In this document: positions 8,118-16,012 of the stretch, piece by piece
How positions within the stretch are numbered: the stretch's first letter is position 1
How the letters are laid out: every line of letters starts with the position of its first letter
Assembly (NCBI GenBank): GCA_937902565.1
Contig: CALFMX010000091.1
Location: forward strand, 1 to 17,097
Length of the DNA: 17,097 bases
Source: an uncultured Spirochaetales bacterium
GTDB lineage: Bacteria; Spirochaetota; Spirochaetia; Sphaerochaetales; Sphaerochaetaceae
Reading direction: 5' to 3'
Program-made: the position numbers and the translations under genes
Notes under the pieces: generated by a model
What the model saw: only the letters and a program-made list of their open reading frames with translations
Told to the model about the DNA's origin: nothing
Database searches by the model: none

Positions 8118-8793
8118 GTCGGGTATGGACAGCAACATCGTCGGCCTCCTGATCTCCTTCCCCTTCCTTGCCCTTGTCATCGCTTTGGCCCTCGCCCTGA
8201 AGAGGTGGTGTGCCATCTCCGATGAGTCGATGCGCAAATTCATCCATATCGGTGTCTCGAATTGGTGGTTTTTGGAACTCAGGTACTTTACCACCATGGG
8301 CTGGGCGCTCGTCGGCCCGATTCTCTTCATCATCCTCAACAGCCTCTTCACCTTCCTTGATTGGGGGACGGCATTGGGGATGGGGGACCGCAAGCGCAAC
8401 TACGGCCTGATCTACTTCCCGGTGACGCTGGTCATCCTGGTCCTCTTGCAGTACAACGGCCTGGTACGCCCGCTCGCTTCGACGGTCGGGGTGTTGGTCA
8501 TGGGCTATGGCGATGGCCTTGCCGCCTTGGTAGGCTCCAAGTGGGGCAAGCGGGAGATCCCCTTCAATGTCTCGAAGAAGTCATACCTCGGCACCTTGAC
8601 GATGTTCACTGTCAGTCTGGCCATCGTCTTGGTGGCACTCCTTTTCTTCTCCGACCTCCCCCTGGGGATGGTCATCGTCTCAGCAGCGGTGATCGCTGCG
8701 ATCAGCGCAGTGGTCGAGGTGCTCACCCCCTTCGGGCTCGACAACCTGACCGTACCGCTCTTGGTGACCCTGCTCATCGAGGTTCTGGTATGA
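8116..8793 (+). CDS. Diacylglycerol/polyprenol kinase family membrane protein (VTE5/SEC59-like)
   Basis: An integral membrane protein of about 225 residues with seven or more hydrophobic helices. It belongs to the CDP-alcohol-forming/prenol kinase superfamily that includes yeast dolichol kinase SEC59 and plant phytol kinase VTE5. Motifs: RKFIHIGVSNWW (40-51), GYGDGLAALVGSKWGK (130-145), KKSYLGTLTMF (154-164) and VEVLTPFGLDNLTVPL (200-215). The expected reaction is phosphorylation of a prenyl or polyprenyl alcohol; the substrate is not determinable. The start is uncertain: ATG codons in frame lie at 8032, 8116 and 8125, and homology of the first helix favours 8116 or 8125. Its stop overlaps the DUF92 start (ATGA), tying the two genes together. 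Phosphatidate cytidylyltransferase is a related alternative annotation but fits the motifs less well. Confidence 0.85.
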   Translation: MSGMDSNIVGLLISFPFLALVIALALALKRWCAISDESMRKFIHIGVSNWWFLELRYFTTMGWALVGPILFIILNSLFTFLDWGTALGMGDRKRNYGLIYFPVTLVILVLLQYNGLVRPLASTVGVLVMGYGDGLAALVGSKWGKREIPFNVSKKSYLGTLTMFTVSLAIVLVALLFFSDLPLGMVIVSAAVIAAISAVVEVLTPFGLDNLTVPLLVTLLIEVLV

Positions 8794-9656
8794 ACCTGGT
8801 GCCCTTCAACGGATCGCTTGCCGCACTCCTAGACAGCTGGTTCTTCTCCCTCCCCCATGCATTCTGGCTGCTCCTTGTCCTCATGGCCATCGTCGCCATT
8901 GCCGCCTATGGAGCCCGCCAGCTGACCGCAAGCGGGGCGGTGGCGGCCTTCTTGGTGGGCTTCGGTACGACCTGGGTCCTCGGTTTCGGCGCCCTTGGCA
9001 CGCTGCTCTTCTTCTTCATCACCGCCGGCGTGCTCTCCAAAGTCTCCAAGAGGATCCGGGGCAAGGAGATGGCAGGCCTGCAGGCGAAGGGGGGGCGTCG
9101 TGATGCCATGCAGGTGTGGGCCAACGGCCTCTTCGCCCTCATTGCTGCCCTGCTCTATGCCCTCTCCCCCTCACCGCTCTACCTGGTGGCGTTCGGCGCT
9201 TCGGTGGCCGAGGCGGCCAGCGATACCTTTGCCGGGGATGTAGGGGTACTCAGCCGCACCGACCCGGTCTCGATCTTGACCGGCAGGCCGATGAAGCGCG
9301 GCCTGAGCGGTGCGGTAAGCCCCCTCGGCCTTGCCAGCGGGATGATCGGTGCCCTGCTCATCGCCTGTACGGTCTGGGCGCTGCTCCTTCCATCGTCATG
9401 GGCGAGCCTGAAGGAGGTTTCGGTCATCGCAACCGCGGCGTTCTTCGGCTGCCTGATCGACAGCGTACTCGGGGCGACGGTGCAGGCGCACTACTGGGAT
9501 GAGGAGAGCGATACGATCACGGAACACCCTGAGAAGGGGGGCCGCTCCCTCCCTCTGGAGCGAGGGGTGCGGTGGTTTGACAATGATATGGTCAATCTGG
9601 TGAGCAACGGGGTTGCAAGCCTCCTCGCATACTCGCTGATGGCGATTCTCAGCTGA
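8790..9656 (+). CDS. DUF92 (TIGR00297) membrane protein, VTE6-like prenyl-phosphate kinase candidate
   Basis: A 288-residue polytopic membrane protein. Conserved DUF92 blocks are KGGRRDAMQVWANG (100-113), a long block with EAASDTFAGDVG at 141-152, TGRPMKRGLSGAVS (164-177), DSVLGATVQ (224-232) and RWFDNDMVNLVSNG (261-274). In plants, the DUF92 protein VTE6 converts phytyl phosphate to phytyl diphosphate (established knowledge); bacterial members are mostly uncharacterised. It follows the VTE5-like kinase with an ATGA overlap and has GAGG seven to ten bases before the start, so the two would supply successive phosphorylations of the same prenol. That pathway assignment is inferred. No terminator is visible between it and groEL, although groEL has its own promoter. 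Confidence 0.9.
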   Translation: MNLVPFNGSLAALLDSWFFSLPHAFWLLLVLMAIVAIAAYGARQLTASGAVAAFLVGFGTTWVLGFGALGTLLFFFITAGVLSKVSKRIRGKEMAGLQAKGGRRDAMQVWANGLFALIAALLYALSPSPLYLVAFGASVAEAASDTFAGDVGVLSRTDPVSILTGRPMKRGLSGAVSPLGLASGMIGALLIACTVWALLLPSSWASLKEVSVIATAAFFGCLIDSVLGATVQAHYWDEESDTITEHPEKGGRSLPLERGVRWFDNDMVNLVSNGVASLLAYSLMAILS

Positions 9657-9670
9657 TTATCTGGTGGCCC

Positions 9671-9699
9671 TTGCTTCTCTCGATTTTTATTTGTATGTT
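9671..9699 (+). promoter_or_regulatory. Candidate sigma-70 promoter of groEL
   Basis: TTGCTT (9671-9676) and TATGTT (9694-9699) with a 17-base spacer. Downstream, in the leader, lies an imperfect inverted repeat GCGTTTGG-TTGC-CCAAGCGC (9712-9731). No CIRCE element (the HrcA operator) is recognisable in the 118-base gap, so the repeat is the only visible candidate control site. Confidence 0.5.
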
Positions 9700-9762
9700 A
9701 CATGTCGGTAGGCGTTTGGTTGCCCAAGCGCCAAAAAATAGAGCATATTCTTTAAACAGTGA

Positions 9763-11409
<1,647 letters not shown>

Positions 11410-11424
11410 GGGTTTCAAGAGAAC

Positions 11425-11452
11425 AAAAAGGGGCCGGTTTCGGCCCCTTTTT
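11425..11452 (+). terminator. Strong Rho-independent terminator after groEL
   Basis: A 12-bp perfect stem (11425-11436 with 11441-11452) closed by a GTTT loop and ending in TTTTT. The A tract on the 5' arm means it could also work on the opposite strand. It separates groEL from the sec operon. Confidence 0.95.
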
Positions 11453-11468
11453 GCTCTGTGGGCAAAAC

Positions 11469-11498
11469 TTGACTATCACGTTGTGAACGTGGTACGTT
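11469..11498 (+). promoter_or_regulatory. Promoter of yajC-secD-secF with palindromic spacer (candidate operator)
   Basis: TTGACT (11469-11474) and TACGTT (11493-11498) with an 18-base spacer. The spacer holds the perfect palindrome CACGTT-GTG-AACGTG (11477-11491). Allowing one mismatch, it extends to 11474-11494, touching both hexamers. A repressor bound here would cover the promoter. The internal TTGTGAA equals one half of a Rex operator, but the matching other half is absent. Confidence 0.55.
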
Positions 11499-11503
11499 AA
11501 CCG

Positions 11504-11572
11504 ATGCTTGGAAAATTGGATGCATCACAGGCTGCACCTCTTTTCTGCATCCGATTTCAATGTATAAAGTGA
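11504..11572 (+). other. Possible 22-codon upstream ORF in the yajC leader
   Basis: An ATG at 11504 opens a frame of 22 codons (MLGKLDASQAAPLFCIRFQC and two more residues) that stops at 11570-11572, inside the yajC SD GAGGA. There is no SD before it, but the predicted transcription start is at about 11504-11505, so it could be leaderless. It could equally be chance; no coding signal beyond the frame is visible. Confidence 0.15.
11515..11555 (+). promoter_or_regulatory. Leader hairpin upstream of yajC
   Basis: The arms 11515-11524 (ATTGGATGCA) and 11546-11555 (TGCATCCGAT) pair over ten positions with one G-U wobble, around a 21-base loop. It lies near the predicted 5' end of the yajC-secDF mRNA, 26 bases before the start codon. 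There is no T tract, so it is not a terminator. Its role is unknown. Confidence 0.4.
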
Positions 11573-11581
11573 GGATACCCC

Positions 11582-12109
11582 ATGTTTTCATTGCTTAGTT
11601 CCATGGCCGCCCCTGAGGCGGGAGCCGGTGCCGGTGGTTCGATGATGACGACCTTCATTACCTTCGGTCTGATCATCGCGATTTTCTACTTCCTGATCAT
11701 CCGCCCCCAGCGCAAGCGGGACAAGGAGACCAAGGATATGCTCGCCTCCATCAAGAAGGGCGACAAGATCGTCTCCATCGGCGGGATCCACGGGACCGTG
11801 ATGGTGGTCAAGGAGAGCACCGTTGTCGTCAAGGTTGATGACAATACCCGCCTTGAGTTCTCCCGCAATGCGATCAACTCCATCATCAAGCCGAAGAGCG
11901 AGACCGCCCCGGCCCCCGCTGCAGCGAAGAAGTCGAAGAAGGCCACCGAGGCGAAGAAGGACGACGCGGCAATCGAGGCTGCCTCTGAGAAAGCGGCAGC
12001 TCCTGCTGCAACAAAGAAGACAAAGAAGGCCGCAGAGGCGGAGACGGTAGAGGCTGAGGTGGTTGACGCCGATGTTGAAGCCGCGCCCGAGACCAACGAA
12101 GAGAAGTAA
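11582..12109 (+). CDS. yajC: Preprotein translocase accessory subunit YajC
   Basis: A 175-residue inner-membrane protein with one transmembrane helix (about 23-41) ending in the family hallmark IIRPQRKR (39-46). The conserved cytoplasmic domain (about 47-103) includes GDKIVSIGGIHGTV. YajC associates with SecDF and SecYEG in protein export. The last 70 or so residues (105-175) are a low-complexity Ala/Lys/Glu tail, lysine-rich at first and strongly acidic at the end, which E. coli YajC (110 residues) does not have. The start has GAGGA six to eight bases upstream. It leads the yajC-secD-secF unit. Confidence 0.96.
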   Translation: MFSLLSSMAAPEAGAGAGGSMMTTFITFGLIIAIFYFLIIRPQRKRDKETKDMLASIKKGDKIVSIGGIHGTVMVVKESTVVVKVDDNTRLEFSRNAINSIIKPKSETAPAPAAAKKSKKATEAKKDDAAIEAASEKAAAPAATKKTKKAAEAETVEAEVVDADVEAAPETNEEK

Positions 12110-12130
12110 GAAGACAAGGCGGAGAGTATC

Positions 12131-13858
12131 ATGAATAAACGCAGTCGTCTGTTGATTGTACTGGTAGTCGTTCTGTTGTGCGGCTACTTCCTCTATCCCA
12201 CCATCAAGTGGTATGGGTTCGTACCCCAACAGACCAAGGAACTCGCAACAGGCTCAAATGTACAGATCAAGGAGTATGCCCGTGGGCAGGCCTCTCGTGA
12301 TCTGAGGGACCTCAAGGAGCTGGTTGCCAGTGATGCCAATGCAGCGCTGCCCTCCCAGTACTCCTTCCTCAAGGAGAGCGCAAAGGCTACCTACAAGGCG
12401 ACCAAGCGCTCGGTTCCAAAGAACTGGACCGTCCAGGCGCTCCTTGGTGGCTTCTACTCCGAGCAGGCTCTGTTCGACGCCATCGAGTCGTACTATCGCA
12501 CGTCGTTGCTCAACACCAAGGCCCTTGGCAACAAGGCCCTGCAACTTGGTCTAGACCTGCGTGGGGGTATGAGCATCCTCCTCGAGGCGGACACCGCCGC
12601 CTATGAGGCGAAGAAGGGCAGTAGTGCCTCGGCCAGTGAGATCAACACAGCGATTCGTCAGGACATCGAGATCCTGGAGAATCGTATCGACCAATTCGGT
12701 GTCAGCGAACCGGTGATCCGGTTGCAGGGGAACGACCAGATCCTCATCGAGATCCCCGGCGCAGCCGACCCCGAGCGGGTGAACTCCTTCCTCCGTGGCA
12801 AGGGTTCGCTGGTCTTCAAGATGGTCGACACCGACCTGACCGCCGAGCTTGATGCTTACTACAAGGCCAACCCGAGTGAGGTCTACACCGACACCGGGGC
12901 GCTCAAGCAGCCGGCATTCCTGCCAGCGGGCAAGATTGCGGCCGGCTACTACGTCAGCGACGACTACGGCATCGATGAGCTTGAGCGGTATGTGGTCATC
13001 AATGAGGAGGTCGGCCTTGACGGCACCCACCTCGAGAGTGCCACAACCGGCACCGATGGCATCACGGGGCGCCCGGTGGTGAACTTCCACCTCGACAACC
13101 TCGGTGGTGACATCTTCTACAAGCTCACCTCCACCAACGTCGGCAAGACGCTGGCCGTCGTCATGGATGGCAAGGTCAAGGCGATGGCCACCATCAACGA
13201 AGGAATCCGAAACAGCGTACAGATCTCCGGCTTCAACGCCGCCGAGGCCAATGACCTGGCAATCGTGCTGCGCACCGCAGCTCTTCCGATCGAGTTGATC
13301 GTCTCCAGCCAGCAGGCAGTCGGGGCGACCCTCGGTGAGGACGCCGTCGCCATTGGAATGAAGGCGATCATCCTGGGCTTCGCCCTCGTGGTGCTGATCA
13401 TGTTCGCCTACTACAACGTCAGCGGCCTGGTGGCAGACCTGGCCCTGCTCCTCAACCTCTTCATCATGCTCAGTGTGCTCAGTGCCTTCAACTTCACCGT
13501 CACACTGACCAGCATCGCCGGTCTGATCCTGACCCTCGGCATGGCTGTTGACACCAACGTCATCATCTATGAGCGGATCAAGGAGGAGCGACGGGCGGGC
13601 AAGAGCGATATTGCCGCCATCAAGGCGGGCTTTGACAAGGCGTTCTGGACGGTCATGGATGCGAACATCACCACAATCATCGCTGCATTGGTACTCTCCC
13701 AGCTCGGCAGCTCTTCGGTGAAGGGTTTTGCCAACACGCTGGCCATCGGTATCGTCAGCTCGGTCTTCACCGCCCTCTTCGTCTCGCACCTGATCTTTGA
13801 TGCTGCGATCACCGATCGGGAAGGCAAGAAGCTTCTTATCAGCTGGAGGAAAAACTAA
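12131..13858 (+). CDS. secD: Protein translocase subunit SecD
   Basis: A 575-residue RND-type inner-membrane protein that, with SecF, uses the proton gradient to pull exported proteins from the SecYEG channel. It has an N-terminal helix (about 7-24), a large extracytoplasmic region (about 30-405) with LGLDLRGGM (139-147), and a five-helix C-terminal membrane bundle (about 410-556). The bundle contains GMAVDTNVIIYERIKEE (470-486), where Asp474 is the conserved proton-relay residue. The start has GGAGAG about six bases upstream and lies 21 bases after yajC. The stop overlaps the secF start (TAATG). All expected parts are present. Confidence 0.98.
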   Translation: MNKRSRLLIVLVVVLLCGYFLYPTIKWYGFVPQQTKELATGSNVQIKEYARGQASRDLRDLKELVASDANAALPSQYSFLKESAKATYKATKRSVPKNWTVQALLGGFYSEQALFDAIESYYRTSLLNTKALGNKALQLGLDLRGGMSILLEADTAAYEAKKGSSASASEINTAIRQDIEILENRIDQFGVSEPVIRLQGNDQILIEIPGAADPERVNSFLRGKGSLVFKMVDTDLTAELDAYYKANPSEVYTDTGALKQPAFLPAGKIAAGYYVSDDYGIDELERYVVINEEVGLDGTHLESATTGTDGITGRPVVNFHLDNLGGDIFYKLTSTNVGKTLAVVMDGKVKAMATINEGIRNSVQISGFNAAEANDLAIVLRTAALPIELIVSSQQAVGATLGEDAVAIGMKAIILGFALVVLIMFAYYNVSGLVADLALLLNLFIMLSVLSAFNFTVTLTSIAGLILTLGMAVDTNVIIYERIKEERRAGKSDIAAIKAGFDKAFWTVMDANITTIIAALVLSQLGSSSVKGFANTLAIGIVSSVFTALFVSHLIFDAAITDREGKKLLISWRKN

Positions 13859-15051
13859 TGTTAAAGAACGATATTCCGGTCATCAAACTGCGCTGGGCCG
13901 CATGGGGTTTGGCCATCCTCCTCCTCGCTGGCGGACTGCTCGCATACATCCTCTTCGGTGGGTTCAACCTCGGTGTGGACTTTGAGAGTGGCCTGAGCCA
14001 GCGTATCCGGATCGCTCCGGTTGGGATCGAAGTCACCTACGACGGCACCCAGGATGTCGTGCTCTCCATCTCCTCGACCGCCCTCTCAATTGAGATGCGC
14101 GGGGACGCAGGGGTGAAGGTCACCAGCCTGCGGTTTGCCGACTACCCGAGTGCCGCCGATCTCGTTACAGCGCTCAACGCCATGAGCGGTATCACGGCAA
14201 CGGCCGTCGATGGTTCGCTCAAGTCATCGACCCTCCTCTCAGGGTACGGCTTTCCCGCCACCCTCGGAGAGAGTGCGGTCAAGCTGAACTTCCAGGGGAG
14301 CAAGGGCACCTCGATCGACGAAGTACGCAAGGCCCTCGATGTCATCGGCAATGCAAAGGTGCAGACCGTTGGCAGTGTAGAGAGTTCGACCTTCCAGATT
14401 CGCTTCGGTATCAAGGATGGCTCTACCCAGGCTTCGCTTGAGGATGAGGTGAAGGGCGCATTGGCCGCTTACTTTGGTAGTGGCAACGTCGTTGTCTTGC
14501 AGAGCGACTATATCGGGCCGAAGTTCAGCAAGAACCTCGTCTCGAGTTCGGTCTTGGCCATCGCTGTTGCGATGGGTTTGATCCTCATCTATGTCTGGTT
14601 CCGCTTCCGCTTTGCCTATGCTATCTCCTCTTTGGTCACACTGACACATGACGTGCTTGCCATGCTCACCATGATCACACTCTTGCGTATGGAGTTCTCG
14701 AGCACGACCATCGCGGCCCTGCTGACGATCATCGGATACTCGCTGAACAACACCATCGTCATCTTCGACCGGGTGCGCGAGAACATGGAGATCAACAAGA
14801 ATGCGACGCTGGCGAGCCAGATCGACAAGGCTGTAACCCAGTCGATGAGTCGGACGGTGATGAGTGCGTTGACCACCTTGCTGGCCATCGTGCCGCTGGC
14901 TATCTTTGCAAGCGGCGACATCCGCCTCTTCTCCATCAGCATGATCTTCGGTCTGGTCTTCGGGACCTACTCCTCCAACTTCCTTGCCCCCACGCTCTTC
15001 TATTGGATCAGTGAGGCACAGGATAAGTCAAAGAAGAAGAAGACCACGTAA
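13858..15051 (+). CDS. secF: Protein translocase subunit SecF
   Basis: The 397-residue partner of SecD in the inner membrane. It has an N-terminal helix (about 13-33), the hallmark NLGVDFESG (37-45), and an extracytoplasmic region of about 190 residues, longer than in the 323-residue E. coli protein. A C-terminal bundle of five helices (about 228-383) includes the conserved HD pair (264-265) and IIGYSLNNTIVIFDRVREN (291-309). It ends in a lysine-rich cytoplasmic tail. GGAGGA lies seven bases before the start, within the end of secD. A terminator follows. Confidence 0.98.
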   Translation: MLKNDIPVIKLRWAAWGLAILLLAGGLLAYILFGGFNLGVDFESGLSQRIRIAPVGIEVTYDGTQDVVLSISSTALSIEMRGDAGVKVTSLRFADYPSAADLVTALNAMSGITATAVDGSLKSSTLLSGYGFPATLGESAVKLNFQGSKGTSIDEVRKALDVIGNAKVQTVGSVESSTFQIRFGIKDGSTQASLEDEVKGALAAYFGSGNVVVLQSDYIGPKFSKNLVSSSVLAIAVAMGLILIYVWFRFRFAYAISSLVTLTHDVLAMLTMITLLRMEFSSTTIAALLTIIGYSLNNTIVIFDRVRENMEINKNATLASQIDKAVTQSMSRTVMSALTTLLAIVPLAIFASGDIRLFSISMIFGLVFGTYSSNFLAPTLFYWISEAQDKSKKKKTT

Positions 15052-15073
15052 CCAGGGTCAAACGACAACAAGG

Positions 15074-15107
15074 CGCTGCTGTGGGGTTATCTTACGGCAG
15101 CGTTTTT
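15074..15107 (+). terminator. Rho-independent terminator after secF, abutting the ispH start
   Basis: Arms CGCTGCTGT (15074-15082) and ACGGCAGCG (15094-15102) form a nine-pair stem including one G-U pair, with an 11-base loop followed by TTTTT (15103-15107). It ends only 14 bases before the ispH start codon, so read-through or attenuation could decide whether ispH and rex are expressed from the sec promoter. Confidence 0.85.
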
Positions 15108-15121
15108 GTCATACTGGACCA

Positions 15122-15634
15122 ATGGAGATACGATTATCACAGACCATGGGGTACTGCAGCGGCGTCTCACGCGCCCTGGCGATGGCAGAGAAGGCGATCG
15201 ACCAGGCCAAAGCGGAGGGGCAACCGGTCTACTCGCTCGGCAAGCTGATCCACAACCGGCAGGTGAACGAGCGCTTCGCCGCCCAAGGGGTACGGGAGAT
15301 CGAAAGCCCCGAAGAGGGGGAGGCCGGGGTGGTCGTCGTCCGGGCGCACGGCATTCCCGACCACCTGCGCCAGGCCTTCACTGCCGGCGGCTATCAGCTG
15401 GTCGATGCCACCTGCCCGGTGGTGAAACACAACCTCAGGCAGATCGCCCTCTACTGCAAGACCCATACGATCCTCATCGTCGGCCACAGGGGCCATCCCG
15501 AGACCTTGGCTATGCAGGGGGTCCAGGTCGCCGGCACCGTATGCATCTATTTTCTCTCAAACATTTCTCATATCCCCAACGATGCCAGCTTTCGAATGAC
15601 AGCCGCCATATTTGGGGATATGAGAAATGTTTGA
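15122..15634 (+). pseudogene. ispH: ispH, 5' part, interrupted by a fold-back element
   Basis: The first 140 codons are a good 4-hydroxy-3-methylbut-2-enyl diphosphate reductase (last step of the MEP isoprenoid pathway, a [4Fe-4S] enzyme). Visible residues are Cys12 in MGYCSGV, His44 in LIHN, His76 in RAHGIP, Cys98 in DATC, and His125 and Glu127 in GHPE (the E. coli His124/Glu126 pair). After Val140 the frame enters the inverted-repeat element at 15542, adds 30 unrelated residues and stops at 15632-15634. The truncated product lacks the QTT region, the third cluster cysteine and the substrate-binding SXN motif, so it should be inactive. The start is fixed by homology; no strong SD is visible. 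If this reading is correct, the organism needs another ispH or the lesion is strain-level or artefactual. Confidence 0.88.
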
Positions 15635-15649
15635 GAGTAAATAGATGCA
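15542..15649. mobile_element. 108-bp fold-back (inverted-repeat) element inserted in ispH
   Basis: Two 38-bp arms (15542-15579 and 15612-15649) are inverted copies matching at 37 of 38 positions; the only mismatch pairs 15553 with 15638. The central 32 bases (15580-15611) are more GC-rich and contain TTCGAA. The outer ends are TGCATCTATTT and its complement. The arms are AT-rich, unlike the surrounding genes. It encodes no protein. No target-site duplication is visible at the edges (GTA on the left, GGG on the right). This shape suits a MITE-like or other short palindromic repeat, but I do not recognise the family. A fold-back amplification or assembly artefact is the main alternative. Confidence 0.65.
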
Positions 15650-15676
15650 GGGGAAAATAATACATGATTATTGTGA

Positions 15677-16012
15677 ATCAAAGAGAAGCTCGATGGGTTC
15701 CGGTCAAACGGTTGTGAGGTAATCTTTGTCAACGATGTCTGCTCCTCCTCGGTAAACCGCAGGAGCGCCCTCCTTGCCCTCACCGAGGAGTGCGATGCCA
15801 TCATCGTCATCGGTGGGAAGAACAGTGCCAATACCCGTGCCCTCTACCTATTGGCACTGGAAGCCGGCGTCAAGGCGTGGCACATCGAAGGACCGGATGA
15901 TGTGCTACCAGAGATGCATGATTGTGCTATACTGGGGATCACAGCAGGCGCATCGACACCGACCGAAGTCATCGATGACGTGATACAACGCCTTGAGCAG
16001 GAGCAGCAATGA
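15677..16012 (+). pseudogene. ispH: ispH, 3' part (C-terminal third)
   Basis: Positions 15677-16012 encode about 111 residues that continue IspH: IKEKLDGFRSNGCEVIFVND leads to the third iron-sulphur cysteine (VNDVC), then GGKNSANTR (the substrate-binding serine/asparagine motif) and GITAGASTP. It is in the same frame as the 5' part, but stop codons at 15632, 15638, 15665 and 15674 lie between. Compared by eye with the Aquifex and E. coli proteins, about 30 residues covering the VVxQTT segment are missing, so the event was an insertion plus a deletion, or a replacement. The remnant 15650-15676 is AT-rich and not recognisable as ispH. The stop overlaps the rex start (ATGA). Confidence 0.88.

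Noticed and set aside
7584..8399. A 271-codon version of the RRM protein
   Set aside because: The RRM begins right after the ATG at 7862, which has an SD. The upstream part overlaps the coding sequence of the divergent kinase and shows no domain.
8361..9656. A 431-codon version of the DUF92 protein starting inside the upstream gene
   Set aside because: Residues before the Met at 8790 are an out-of-frame shadow of the VTE5-like gene; the ATG at 8790 has an SD and fits the family N-terminus.
11481..11498. A Rex operator in the sec promoter
   Set aside because: Only the left half TTGTGAA matches; the right half bears no resemblance to TTCACAA. Retained only as a half-site note.
12551..13789. 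A 412-codon open frame antisense to secD
   Set aside because: Same cause: it mirrors the SecD coding frame, is rich in Asp/Gly/His/Val, and has no domain.
15542..15676. Intron, intein or translational bypass that would restore ispH
   Set aside because: Too short for an intron or intein, and about 30 conserved residues are absent rather than interrupted, so joining the halves would not give a complete enzyme.
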